NCBI RefSeq assembly: GCF_900456975.1
Contig: NZ_UGYM01000002.1
Location: 4,650,001 to 4,714,000, forward strand
Source of the DNA: Shewanella baltica
GTDB lineage: Bacteria; Pseudomonadota; Gammaproteobacteria; Enterobacterales; Shewanellaceae
DNA: 64,000 bases
Direction: 5' to 3'
The notes beneath the pieces were generated by a model, which had not been told where the DNA came from, did no database searches, and saw only the letters and a list, made by a program, of their open reading frames with translations. The first letter of the stretch is position 1. Each line of letters opens with the position of its first letter. The position numbers and the translations under genes were made by a program. This document shows positions 53,602 through 62,617 of this stretch, piece after piece.

Positions 53602-54393
53602 ATGGCAACACACTCAGTAAAACTGATGGCGAGCATCCTCTGCACTTTAGGCATCAACGGCTTGAGTGACAACGCATTCGCCAATGAGAGCCTAGAAAGC
53701 ATCGAGAGCATTTCAAGCGCAGGATTGCCCAGCCAGAATAGCCAAGCAATGGCTGTGACACTGGATTTAGGTTGGGACAGTCAATACGTCTCACAGGGTC
53801 GTAATAATCTGCAAGATGGCGGCATCTATTGGCTGAATACCGCAGTCCAGCAAGACAATATCACCGCCTACGCTTTAGTTGGCCGCGGCGATAGCCAAGC
53901 CTACACTGAGTGGAATATCGGCCTTGAATATGGGTTCGACGTGGCCGAAAACCTAGAGGCTAATGTGGGATATCAACGCATTGAAGGCTACAGCAATAGC
54001 CGTTGCCACGATAACGAGCTATTTGCCGAACTCGCTTACACAGCTGAACCTTGGCTAGTACCATCGGCAAGTTATGTCTATTCCACCGAGGCTGCGGGTT
54101 ACTTTGTTGAAGTGAGTTTACACAGTTATTGGCATGTCACAGATCAGCTCAGCCTCACGCCATACATCACTCAAGGGTTTGATTTTAAATACCGCACAGA
54201 AGAACACGATGGCCGCAATAACTTGCAATTTGGCCTCGAAGCCAGTTATCAGCTGTCATCCTACATTAGTATCGATGGTCACATCAGCTACAGCATTGCC
54301 CAAGGTGATATTGAGCAAGAAGCGATGGCGAATGGCGATATGAACTCGCAAGATGAAACCTATGCCGGCATCCACTTTGCGATGACGTTTTAA
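53602..54393 (+). CDS. Outer-membrane beta-barrel protein, porin-like
   Basis: A 263-residue exported protein: a signal peptide (ending DNAFAN), a Ser-rich linker, then alternating amphipathic strands ending in the aromatic HFAMTF. Phrases such as LDLGWDSQYVSQGRNNLQDGGIYW resemble the first strands of TorF-like porins (FASDYVFRG) and other small Shewanella barrels. Possible substrate unknown. No good ribosome site was found before the ATG at 53602. The gene is divergent from prlC, with 268 nt between. Confidence 0.7.
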   Translation: MATHSVKLMASILCTLGINGLSDNAFANESLESIESISSAGLPSQNSQAMAVTLDLGWDSQYVSQGRNNLQDGGIYWLNTAVQQDNITAYALVGRGDSQAYTEWNIGLEYGFDVAENLEANVGYQRIEGYSNSRCHDNELFAELAYTAEPWLVPSASYVYSTEAAGYFVEVSLHSYWHVTDQLSLTPYITQGFDFKYRTEEHDGRNNLQFGLEASYQLSSYISIDGHISYSIAQGDIEQEAMANGDMNSQDETYAGIHFAMTF

Positions 54394-54561
54394 CTCCATT
54401 CTTAGCGCCGTGTTTTTTAGCTCAGTGTTTTGTAGCGCCGTATTACAACCTTCCTCTGTCAATTTATCCCGCTCCATTTGGCAAAATAACGCTCACTAAC
54501 TACACTCAAAACGTCGACGGAACGACTCACCATTCATATCGATTTTGCCGAGGAACAGGGA

Positions 54562-55125
54562 ATGTTAGCCCAGCACTTTTATCTCATCCGCACCGCCGTT
54601 ATTGCCTTACTTCTGCTTTTTCTCCCAGTCATATACTCGGCTGACGCACGGCAATTACTTGAACTTGAGCCTGAATCTGAACCGAGTCTGGAGTCCTTAT
54701 CGCAATCGACACAAACCGCGCCTTTGCCCCTAGGCACCTTGCTCGACAGTGAGGGCAAACCGATTAATCTGCCTAACCAAGAGCAAAGCAGTTTCGAGTA
54801 TTCGGCTCCCACTCTCACGCCAACCGAGCCATCCAAAACCACTAAATCAACTAAAGCCACGCAATCGACCAAAGCCGCTAAGAGTAAAAAACTCAGCCGC
54901 AAGCAACAACTTGCCAGCCGTGAACACGTAGCAAATGATCCCAACTGTCGCTGGCTCGATAAACGTATGGATCAGTTAGAAGCGCAACTCGGCGGCAAAC
55001 AAGATAATGCCGCTACGCATCAAGCCGACGAACTCAGCGCCCGCCAAAAGGAATGGCAATGTTTGAAATGTGGCGCAGAAGGTCCCGCTCAAAACGACCA
55101 CTCTAATTGCCAATATCGCCGCTAG
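54562..55125 (+). CDS. Exported Ser/Lys-rich protein with C-terminal Cys motifs, unknown function
   Basis: A 187-residue protein. It has a signal sequence (about 8-30, VIALLLLFLPVIYSADA), a Glu/Ser/Thr/Pro linker and a Lys/Ser/Thr repeat region (about 92-115). A C-terminal module follows with four Cys: NDPNCRWLDKRMDQLEAQL, then CLKCGAEGPAQNDHSNC. The Cys spacing (CxxC, then C) suggests disulfides or metal in the periplasm. I do not recognise the family. AGGAACAGGGA precedes the ATG. It lies 168 nt after the barrel gene and 179 nt before gor. Confidence 0.65.
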   Translation: MLAQHFYLIRTAVIALLLLFLPVIYSADARQLLELEPESEPSLESLSQSTQTAPLPLGTLLDSEGKPINLPNQEQSSFEYSAPTLTPTEPSKTTKSTKATQSTKAAKSKKLSRKQQLASREHVANDPNCRWLDKRMDQLEAQLGGKQDNAATHQADELSARQKEWQCLKCGAEGPAQNDHSNCQYRR

Positions 55126-55304
55126 ACGGCGACCCGATGAACAGCTAGTGCCCAGTTCGGGTAAGTGTAAAGTTCGGGATCTTTTTCAGTTAAAGTACGG
55201 TCTCATGCGTTAGTCATGCAATGGGCTGGTCTGTTATCGCAAACACCCCTACAATGACCTTCTGCTGTAAAGCATCTCATCCTTGAAGTAAGACGGAGAA
55301 ACTC

Positions 55305-56663
55305 ATGGCTCAACATTTTGACTATATCTGCCTAGGCGCAGGCAGCGGCGGTATCGCCTCAGCAAACCGAGCAGCAATGCGTGGCGCTAAGGTTCTACTC
55401 ATCGAAGCCAAACACGTAGGTGGCACCTGTGTAAACGTAGGCTGTGTGCCGAAAAAAGTCATGTGGTATGGCGCCCATGTTGCCGAAGCGATGAACCTTT
55501 ACGCCAAAGATTATGGTTTCGACGTCACTGTTAATAAATTCGATTGGAATACCTTGGTCGAGAACCGCGAAGCCTACATTGGCCGCATTCATGATGCCTA
55601 CGGCCGTGGTTTTGCCAACAACAAAGTGACCCTGTTAAATGGCTACGGCCGTTTTGTCGATGGCAACACTATTGAAGTGGACGGCGAACATTACACCGCC
55701 GATAACATCCTTATCGCCACTGGCGGCGCGCCGACTATTCCGAACATTCCTGGTGCTGAATACGGTATCGACTCCGATGGTTTCTTCGCCCTACGCGAGC
55801 AACCTAAGCGCGTTGCCGTTGTAGGTGCAGGCTATATCGCCGTCGAAGTCGCTGGCGTGTTACACGCTCTAGGCAGTGAAACTCACTTATTAGTACGTAA
55901 ACATGCGCCGCTGCGTAACTTTGACCCCATCTTAGTCGACGCCCTCGTTGAGGCCATGGCGACCGAAGGTCCAACACTGCACACCCATAGCGTGCCCAAG
56001 GCAGTGGTTAAAAATGCCGATGACAGCCTGACACTGAGCTTAGAAAATGGTGAAAGCATTACAGTCGATTGCTTGATTTGGGCAATTGGCCGTTCACCTG
56101 CGACGGGCAATATCGGCTTAGAAAACACCGAAGTGCAAGTAGATAGCAAAGGCTATGTCATCACTGACGAGCAACAAAATACCACTCACAAAGGGATTTA
56201 CTGTGTCGGTGACATTATGGCGGGCGGCGTAGAGCTCACCCCTGTTGCGGTTAAAGCGGGCCGTTTGTTATCCGAGCGTTTATTTAACGGCATGACAGAT
56301 GCCAAAATGGATTACAAGCTGATCCCAACCGTCGTGTTCAGCCATCCACCAATCGGTACTATGGGCTTGACCGAACCAGAAGCCCGTACCCAATACGGCG
56401 ATGATAACGTTAAAGTGTATACCTCGACGTTTACCTCAATGTACACCGCCGTAACTGCCCATCGCCAAGCCTGTAAGATGAAGTTAGTCTGCGCAGGCAA
56501 GGACGAAAAAGTCGTCGGTATTCATGGTATTGGTTTTGGTATGGACGAAATCCTCCAAGGTTTCGGCGTCGCTATGAAAATGGGCGCAACTAAGGCTGAT
56601 TTCGATGCGGTTGTTGCTATCCACCCAACGGGCGCCGAAGAATTCGTTACTATGAAGGGTTAG
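55305..56663 (+). CDS. gor: Glutathione reductase
   Basis: A 452-residue FAD/NADPH-dependent cytoplasmic enzyme that keeps glutathione reduced (E. coli Gor 450). The FAD Rossmann motif is GAGSGG, the redox-active disulfide [13 protein letters not shown], the NADPH motif [14 protein letters not shown], and the C-terminal catalytic His/Glu IHPTGAEEF. Arg residues for NADPH selectivity sit in [18 protein letters not shown] precedes the ATG. Its stop TAG at 56661-56663 is the last core-genome feature; the mobile island starts immediately after, in GTGTAG. Confidence 0.97.
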   Translation: MAQHFDYICLGAGSGGIASANRAAMRGAKVLLIEAKHVGGTCVNVGCVPKKVMWYGAHVAEAMNLYAKDYGFDVTVNKFDWNTLVENREAYIGRIHDAYGRGFANNKVTLLNGYGRFVDGNTIEVDGEHYTADNILIATGGAPTIPNIPGAEYGIDSDGFFALREQPKRVAVVGAGYIAVEVAGVLHALGSETHLLVRKHAPLRNFDPILVDALVEAMATEGPTLHTHSVPKAVVKNADDSLTLSLENGESITVDCLIWAIGRSPATGNIGLENTEVQVDSKGYVITDEQQNTTHKGIYCVGDIMAGGVELTPVAVKAGRLLSERLFNGMTDAKMDYKLIPTVVFSHPPIGTMGLTEPEARTQYGDDNVKVYTSTFTSMYTAVTAHRQACKMKLVCAGKDEKVVGIHGIGFGMDEILQGFGVAMKMGATKADFDAVVAIHPTGAEEFVTMKG

Positions 56664-56763
56664 TGTAGAAACTTAACTTACACACGTTCAGAAATCTGGA
56701 AAAACAATCTACACCACCTACACTTTTATATAATCAGTGAAGGTGGTGTTACTTTCTAGGTGG
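56663..56763. repeat. Cluster of inverted and direct repeats at the gor/recombinase junction
   Basis: GTGTAG occurs at 56663-56668 and its complement CTACAC at 56709-56714 and 56718-56723. ACACCACCT (56711-56719) pairs with AGGTGGTGT (56741-56749), a perfect 9-bp inverted repeat. AGGTGG recurs at 56758-56763 as the likely ribosome site of the first recombinase. Together they look like an attachment site or autoregulatory operator (inference). Confidence 0.55.
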
Positions 56764-56767
56764 ATTA

Positions 56768-58093
56768 ATGGCACAAATAATACTCTCAAGTGATGTTTAT
56801 AAGAGCACAGAATTAATGCGTAGTGATGGCGGTACTTACAGCTGTCAACCTTCTAATGATAATATCGGCCCCGTACCAACCCTCTTTTCTCATCACGGCA
56901 TTTTTCTTCACGAACCCAACAGCTATCTTTTTTATCTTAAAGCTATAAAGAAAGCGAAAGATCTCAGTCCATGTAGCCGAGCATTACTCAAATACTATCA
57001 ATTTCTAGAGGATGAAAAATTAGATTGGAATTACTTTCCTCCCATAAAAAGGCTTAAGCCCACCTATCAATTTCGCTCTTACTTGCTTAAATCAATCAAG
57101 CTTGGGGAGTTGGCACATAGCACTGCAAACGCATACATGAACCACGTTAAGAACTTTTATCTGTGGACCATACACGAAAGATATTTAAAAGTTCAGAATG
57201 AACAGGAAGCGCCGTTCAAACTAGAGTTTATTCAGATACAAAATCAAGGAATGCTGGCTCATATTAGGCCAACATTTACAGTTCAAACTAGTGATCTAAG
57301 AATAAATGTCCCCAAAGACAACTACTCAAAGAATATTCGCCCCCTTTCACCACTGAGTCGAGACTCAATCGAATTATTAATTACATTTCTCCCAAAAGTA
57401 TCCGAAGAATTAAGACTGCAACTTCTTCTCTCTCTAGATAGTGGTTTGCGTATTGAAGAAGTCAGTACATTGACTTTAGATGCGTTAAAAACGGCGACGG
57501 CAATCTCTGAAAGTCAGCATCGTTTTGAATTGACTTTATGCCCTAAAAATACAGGCGTTCAGACCAAATACGGCAAAAGGCGACGTATTGAAATCTCTAT
57601 TTATTTACTAGAAGCACTGCGTGTGTATCAAATTTCTGAGCGCAGACTTAATCGCTTAGATAAGTTGTATTACAAAATAAATCAACTTACTGATGGTAAG
57701 TTATCACTTCACCATGACCTAATAGCGGTGCTCGAACGATGTCAACGCCACGAACCCTTGTTCATCAGCCAACAAGGCAACCCAATGACGAGAGAATCAA
57801 TAGAGTCCAGATGGATTGAATTAAGGGCATTGATTCAACAACAAGACAGAGACTTCAAACATCGATTTCACGATTTAAGAGCAACTTATGCTACCTACCG
57901 TTTAAGTGATTTGCTTAATGCTAAGTTAGGCACAATCGAGTCGTTGGAACTACTTATGGGATGGATGGGGCACAAAGATGAAAGCACCACTTGGAAATAC
58001 TTACGATACCTCCAGCGAAAAGAAGTTTTTAAGATGAAATTTGGCATACTAGATACCATCATGCATGAGGCTTTGGGAGTTGATAATGAGTAA
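56768..58093 (+). CDS. Tyrosine recombinase / integrase (island gene 1)
   Basis: A 441-residue site-specific recombinase with an N-terminal SAM-like core-binding domain (about 65-160) and a C-terminal catalytic domain. The full catalytic set is visible: Arg228 (SGLRIEEV), Lys267 (QTKYGKRRR), His368 and Arg371 (FHDLRATYA), His402 (WMGHKDESTT) and nucleophile Tyr411 (WKYLRYL), with the usual nine-residue His-Tyr spacing. It should cleave and rejoin DNA through a covalent phosphotyrosine. It starts 105 nt after gor and its last 8 nt overlap gene 2. It resembles TnpA of Tn554 and integrases of GMT islands in position; the exact family needs a search. Confidence 0.9.
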   Translation: MAQIILSSDVYKSTELMRSDGGTYSCQPSNDNIGPVPTLFSHHGIFLHEPNSYLFYLKAIKKAKDLSPCSRALLKYYQFLEDEKLDWNYFPPIKRLKPTYQFRSYLLKSIKLGELAHSTANAYMNHVKNFYLWTIHERYLKVQNEQEAPFKLEFIQIQNQGMLAHIRPTFTVQTSDLRINVPKDNYSKNIRPLSPLSRDSIELLITFLPKVSEELRLQLLLSLDSGLRIEEVSTLTLDALKTATAISESQHRFELTLCPKNTGVQTKYGKRRRIEISIYLLEALRVYQISERRLNRLDKLYYKINQLTDGKLSLHHDLIAVLERCQRHEPLFISQQGNPMTRESIESRWIELRALIQQQDRDFKHRFHDLRATYATYRLSDLLNAKLGTIESLELLMGWMGHKDESTTWKYLRYLQRKEVFKMKFGILDTIMHEALGVDNE

Positions 58094-59840
58094 TAACAAC
58101 TATTTAAATAGTTGGGATGGCAATCTGCTCTTCCATATGAATGATGACTATACACCAAGATGTGACTTCAATCGTATGCTCTATAAAGGATGCCCAAACA
58201 CCAAGTATATTCAACAAGGAAACACCGTTGAATATGCGCATCGATATGAAATAATTTTTCAGTTCAAAGAGCGATTTGAAGAAAAAATGAAAGAAGGTTG
58301 CTCCCATGCCACACTTAGTCTTTCGTACATCAAGCTAATGTCGTTCCTTAAATGGTGTGACACAAGAGAAATAGAAGCATTTTCAAAACAGTCGCTTGAA
58401 GCGTATATGGCATACCAATTTGAGAGGGTAAGGTTGGGTTTATTAAAAGCAACCTCATATTCGCAAATAATCACTAAAATGGGGAAGATATTTAACGACT
58501 ATCTTGATTACCCTAGCGATTGGTTGATAGCCATACCGACAATAAGAAGAGGAGATAACGAACCTTTTGAAGCTTATAGTCGAAGCGATTTAAAGCAAAT
58601 GTTACCGTTTTTGCGTAAATTATTTAATCAAACGGCTGATCAGTTTCTTGAAAACCCAAAAAAGTACATGGATGCTCACAAAAATCAGTGTACTGCGATC
58701 TTTATCTGGCAAGGCCATGAATACATACTTAAAGCGACAATAACTAAAATGATGTGCTCTGCTCTGTTTTTGCTTAGCTACTACACCTACTCGAATACCA
58801 GTACACTTTTTAAGCTCAAACGTCCCAAAAACAATTCAGTGTCGATAAGTAAACAGTGGTACCAAATGCCGGCATTTAAGCGTCGAAGCTTCAAAATAGT
58901 TCATGTTGAAATGGGAGAACATGACTATCTTGATATACCAAAATACAGTTTAACTTTATTTGATAAATTACTGGAGGTTTCAAAGGTATTAGATAGTTCC
59001 GATGATGCATTATTGTTTCAAACTATTTCCAATAATACCTTGACACCCATCAAACCTAACACACTTCAAGCCTTCAACGGTATATGGTTGGAAAAGCATT
59101 TTGTTTTTATCGACCAAACAGGCAGAAAACTGCGACCAGTAGTGAGTCGTTTTCGCGAAACCGGAGCTCAACTAACCGCAGTGCATCAAGGTGAGCTGGC
59201 TAATAATATAACTCTTGGTAATAGCCCTATAACCCGTAGTAAACATTACTCAAAGGGCAATACGCACAGTAATAATGGAATGATGCAAGATGTACTGTCT
59301 ATCAGGCAAGAGCAGGTACAAACTAAGCAAAGCGTTAAATCAGCTCAACTAGCACTAAGGATAGAAGTGCTGACGATTGAAGAAGAATTTAAAGCTAACT
59401 ACCCTATGCTATCACGAACTCCAAATGGTGGAAGTTGCACGAATCCTTTTAGCGAAAAGTCTGACACCTATAATCGAAAAGCAAAACAGCTGATGTCATT
59501 AAAAGATGGCGAGAAACTAGCATGTGCAGAACTTTTAAAATGCTTTGGTTGCCCACATCAAGTTATCGTCCAATCAGTCAGTGATATTTGGTGTTTACTC
59601 TCATTTAAAACCTGTATTGAGGAATCAATATACCAACATCTGGATATCCACCATTATCGTCAAAATTTTGAAAGTGTAATCTCATTCATTCGAGAAAATA
59701 TTCTGCCAAAAATAAAAAAAGATATTCTAAAAAAAGCGGAAAAATTAATTGATGACAATGGGCTACATCCTCTATGGCAGGATACTAACATTATCCTACC
59801 AATGATACCAACTATACCGATGTGGTCGGTTACGGAGTAG
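58086..59840 (+). CDS. Recombinase-like protein with degenerate catalytic site (island gene 2)
   Basis: A 584-residue protein. The C-terminal half aligns by eye with a tyrosine recombinase: a helix YYTYSNTSTLFKLKRP where the first catalytic Arg should be (lost), basic KRRSFK for the Lys, SRFRETGAQ for the HxxR (His lost, Arg kept) and LGNSPITRSKHYSKG (His replaced by Asn, Tyr388 kept at +9). After it comes a Cys-containing tail: GGSCTNPFSE, then CAELLKCFGCPHQ, plus IWCLL and KTCIEE, like a zinc module. It is therefore probably a non-catalytic or partner subunit. It starts within gene 1 behind GGGAG. Such a Cys tail also ends gene 3, suggesting common ancestry. Confidence 0.75.
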   Translation: MSNNNYLNSWDGNLLFHMNDDYTPRCDFNRMLYKGCPNTKYIQQGNTVEYAHRYEIIFQFKERFEEKMKEGCSHATLSLSYIKLMSFLKWCDTREIEAFSKQSLEAYMAYQFERVRLGLLKATSYSQIITKMGKIFNDYLDYPSDWLIAIPTIRRGDNEPFEAYSRSDLKQMLPFLRKLFNQTADQFLENPKKYMDAHKNQCTAIFIWQGHEYILKATITKMMCSALFLLSYYTYSNTSTLFKLKRPKNNSVSISKQWYQMPAFKRRSFKIVHVEMGEHDYLDIPKYSLTLFDKLLEVSKVLDSSDDALLFQTISNNTLTPIKPNTLQAFNGIWLEKHFVFIDQTGRKLRPVVSRFRETGAQLTAVHQGELANNITLGNSPITRSKHYSKGNTHSNNGMMQDVLSIRQEQVQTKQSVKSAQLALRIEVLTIEEEFKANYPMLSRTPNGGSCTNPFSEKSDTYNRKAKQLMSLKDGEKLACAELLKCFGCPHQVIVQSVSDIWCLLSFKTCIEESIYQHLDIHHYRQNFESVISFIRENILPKIKKDILKKAEKLIDDNGLHPLWQDTNIILPMIPTIPMWSVTE

Positions 59841-59844
59841 GAAA

Positions 59845-61896
59845 ATGCATAATCAAAATCTATATCCCGATGATTTCCCAGAAAAATACAAATTTGAGAA
59901 CATTGATTTAATTGAACTTTTCCATCAAAAAAAATGGGATAAACTCAATAATATTGTTATTTGTCGTGATAAAACGGGAAAGGTCACTGCGCGTTTTAGT
60001 GACAGCGAATGGGATCTAACCCCATATGATAGAAACCATAACGGGAAAAATAGTTTTAATTTTAAAGGATTGGATAACGAACTTGAATTACAAATTGAGT
60101 TTAAGCTCATAGCGTATGGTTTGCTTTTCCATAAAAGTAGGAGAGGTCCGGCACCTAAGTTCTCAACTGTAGTGAGTAATATTTCACGACTAAAAACAGT
60201 TTATACATATCTAAAAATAGCAAAACAAAAATCAATCAGCCACTTATCAAATAAAAGGTCATTTGAAGCATTTAAATCATTTTTATTAACAAAAAACTCA
60301 AGTCAAAGAAATTTGCAAAACTTATTCATTGCATTAAATAACGTAATAAGACTTGAACCTTGGCTAAAATATCCATTAGGCTTTAGCGAAAAACTATCTG
60401 TAATCGCTTTATCTAAGAGTTTGAGCAATAGAGAGCTTCAGCAAACACTGGCCATCCCTGAACAATTAAGTAATGCTATCTATGGAAAAGCTATTGAGTT
60501 AATCCAAAACGCACTACCACATAAAGATATAATTAGTAACACAGAGAACCTACTGCAAACTAACTATCTGAATGGCAAAAAGATTATAGATGAAAAAATA
60601 AAATATGGAGCTAGATTTACCTGGACTGACGCTAACGGCAATATAATTAATAGCCAGAAATATGCAAATATCATTGCCTACTATCAACCTTTACGGACTA
60701 AAGAAATTATTTCCCCACTGTCTAATCAAATAAATGGCATACAAATTAATAGTGGTATTGAGTTTCGTGCTTATATTGGACAATTAATTACCGCATGCTT
60801 CATTATTTGTGGTGGATTTTCAGGTATGCGCGAATCTGAACTAGATAAACTTACACCTAACAGTTACTACATAGACAACGTTGATGGACGTGACTTCCAT
60901 ATGCTTCAGTCAAGTACTTTTAAACTAGGTGAAAAGCGAGAAACATGGATAACGGCCCCAATTACAAAACAAGCAATCGAACTAGTATCAACATTGACAA
61001 GGACATGGAGATCTCAAATAGAATATCCGGACAGTCGTTATATAAATACCCTCTGGTGCATTCAAAAAGCTCGTTCAATACCACCAGTTCTGATCAAAAA
61101 ATGGGGATTGAGATTACGCATTTTCTGCATAAAATTCAATTTCTTGGTAACAAGAGAAGATTATCAAGAGTGTATTGAATCGAATCCTAGTTCACTAGTT
61201 AAAATTAAAGAAATCGTGACCATTGGTCAACCTTGGCCTCTAGCTCCTCACCAACTTCGGCGTTCGCTAGCATTTTACGCTACCAAACACAGGCTAGCCA
61301 CAAAAGTAGCTTTAAAACAGCAGTTTAAGCATTTATATCTAGCAATGGCAGAGTGGTATTCCAACGGAGGACAATTAGCCAGCATGAGAAATTTAACCGT
61401 TGATAATGAGATACAACAAGCTCTGAATGCGGTTAATGCGGAAATGACAGCAAGCAAAATCTTTAAGCAATGGCATTCAAATGAGCCACTTTCAGGGTCT
61501 CATGGCAAAGCCATTGTAAAAATGAGAGGAGATATTCCACACATATACAGCACATGGGACACCATATATCGAGCAGTACTGAAAGGTACACTAACACTTC
61601 ACGGTACAGCGCATAGTTACTGTAAAAACGGTTACGATTGTGATATGGATGGCATTGTAATGCCCCAATTCTGTGTTGATTGTGCTGGTCATGGGAGCAT
61701 CATCGACAAAGATCAGGCCTTGTGGTGGCAGAAAAAGCACCTAAGCTTAGTTACTTACATGGAATTTGGTGAAGATATATCTGTAAGCGAACGTAGTCAC
61801 TTCATTACTCAAATCAGAGCAGCAGAAAACGTCATGAAAGACTTTGATATGCCTTTTATACCTTTTGAACCGGAATTAAAGGTAACTGAATTATGA
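59845..61896 (+). CDS. Large tyrosine recombinase with C-terminal Cys cluster (island gene 3)
   Basis: A 683-residue recombinase. The catalytic residues are all present: Arg329 (GMRESEL), a Lys in the strand FKLGEKRETW, His469 and Arg472 (PHQLRRS), His496 (FKHLYLAM) and Tyr505 (AEWYSNGG), His-Tyr spacing nine. The extra C-terminal domain (about 580-683) has YCKNGYDCDMDG and QFCVDCAGHG, four Cys in two pairs plus a His, probably binding zinc. It follows gene 2 by 4 nt with AGTAGGAAA as ribosome site and overlaps gene 4 by 4 nt. It is comparable to TnpB of Tn554 (about 630 residues) in size and order. Base composition is strikingly AT-rich. Confidence 0.85.
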   Translation: MHNQNLYPDDFPEKYKFENIDLIELFHQKKWDKLNNIVICRDKTGKVTARFSDSEWDLTPYDRNHNGKNSFNFKGLDNELELQIEFKLIAYGLLFHKSRRGPAPKFSTVVSNISRLKTVYTYLKIAKQKSISHLSNKRSFEAFKSFLLTKNSSQRNLQNLFIALNNVIRLEPWLKYPLGFSEKLSVIALSKSLSNRELQQTLAIPEQLSNAIYGKAIELIQNALPHKDIISNTENLLQTNYLNGKKIIDEKIKYGARFTWTDANGNIINSQKYANIIAYYQPLRTKEIISPLSNQINGIQINSGIEFRAYIGQLITACFIICGGFSGMRESELDKLTPNSYYIDNVDGRDFHMLQSSTFKLGEKRETWITAPITKQAIELVSTLTRTWRSQIEYPDSRYINTLWCIQKARSIPPVLIKKWGLRLRIFCIKFNFLVTREDYQECIESNPSSLVKIKEIVTIGQPWPLAPHQLRRSLAFYATKHRLATKVALKQQFKHLYLAMAEWYSNGGQLASMRNLTVDNEIQQALNAVNAEMTASKIFKQWHSNEPLSGSHGKAIVKMRGDIPHIYSTWDTIYRAVLKGTLTLHGTAHSYCKNGYDCDMDGIVMPQFCVDCAGHGSIIDKDQALWWQKKHLSLVTYMEFGEDISVSERSHFITQIRAAENVMKDFDMPFIPFEPELKVTEL

Positions 61897-62351
61897 GTAA
61901 AAGCGAAAATACATTATTGATGTTAGAGGCAGCACTAGATCGTATTTCACAGGGGAAACCCAAGCGCATTCCAGCTACACGAAAGCTAAGTGTGAGAGCT
62001 GTTGAAGAAGAAGCGAATCTAGGCAATGGTAGTGGTTATTACTACCCTGAATTTGTTGAAAAAGTTAAGCAGGTCAAAACTGAAATTGCGGCAGGCAAAG
62101 GTGAAAGAGTACAACCAGAGATACAGAATGTACGCCTTAAACTCAATGAACAGAAACGTATTAAGCAAAACTACAAAGAGAAGTACGAAGCGGTAAGAGA
62201 ACAACTAGCTAACTTTGCTGCAGCACAGCATCACCTCAATGATAAGTTAGTACAATCTTTAGCAAGAATTGAGGAATTAGAGTTTGAGAATTCGAACCTA
62301 AAAGAAAAGGTCACAGAGCTTAACAGAAGTAAGATTGTGCCAATTAAATGA
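61893..62351 (+). CDS. Small HTH/coiled-coil accessory protein (TnpC/GmtX-like, island gene 4)
   Basis: A 152-residue basic protein. The N-terminal part has a short helix-turn-helix-like pattern (KLSVRAVEEEANLGNGSGYYY, quoted by its core LSVRAVEEEANLG at about 31-43). It is followed by a long coiled coil (about 80-145, Glu/Lys/Leu/Gln heptads such as LARIEELEFENSNLKEKV). This is the pattern of Tn554 TnpC, a transposition accessory protein, and of the small third protein of GMT islands. It starts at ATGA overlapping gene 3, so all four genes form one translation-coupled operon, closed by the terminator at 62442. Function by analogy: it helps direct or regulate recombination. Confidence 0.7.
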   Translation: MSKSENTLLMLEAALDRISQGKPKRIPATRKLSVRAVEEEANLGNGSGYYYPEFVEKVKQVKTEIAAGKGERVQPEIQNVRLKLNEQKRIKQNYKEKYEAVREQLANFAAAQHHLNDKLVQSLARIEELEFENSNLKEKVTELNRSKIVPIK

Positions 62352-62396
62352 GCTGACTTTTAACTTAGATCATTTCAAAGTGAGGTATTGTAACAT

Positions 62397-62420
62397 TAGT
62401 AGATCTTGGTCTACTAGACC
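62397..62420. repeat. Overlapping alternative hairpins after island gene 4
   Basis: TAGTAGA (62397-62403) can pair with TCTACTA (62410-62416), or GGTCTA (62408-62413) with TAGACC (62415-62420). The two stems exclude each other. TGGTCTACTAG (62407-62417) recurs with one change at 62514-62524. It could be a protein-binding site of the island. Confidence 0.45.
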
Positions 62421-62441
62421 GTGAGATAAGATACAAATAAT

Positions 62442-62488
62442 AGCAGCCATACGTCAGCTAAAAACGAATGCGAAATGGCTGTTTTTTT
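62442..62488 (+). terminator. Terminator of the island recombinase operon
   Basis: CAGCCAT (62444-62450) pairs with ATGGCTG (62475-62481), extendable outward by two pairs, and is followed by seven T (62482-62488). It lies about 90 nt after the last gene. A further stem ACCAGAC/GTCTGGT (62497-62517) follows directly. Confidence 0.8.
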
Positions 62489-62617
62489 GTACGCAAACCA
62501 GACTAGGCAAGTCTGGTCCACTAGCTCACTTGGGGACAAAAGCGTGCTATGTTTTGCGCGAAATCATCTCCATTTCGGATAAACAAAAATAATCCCAAAC
62601 GCTGAGTCGTGAGCAAC

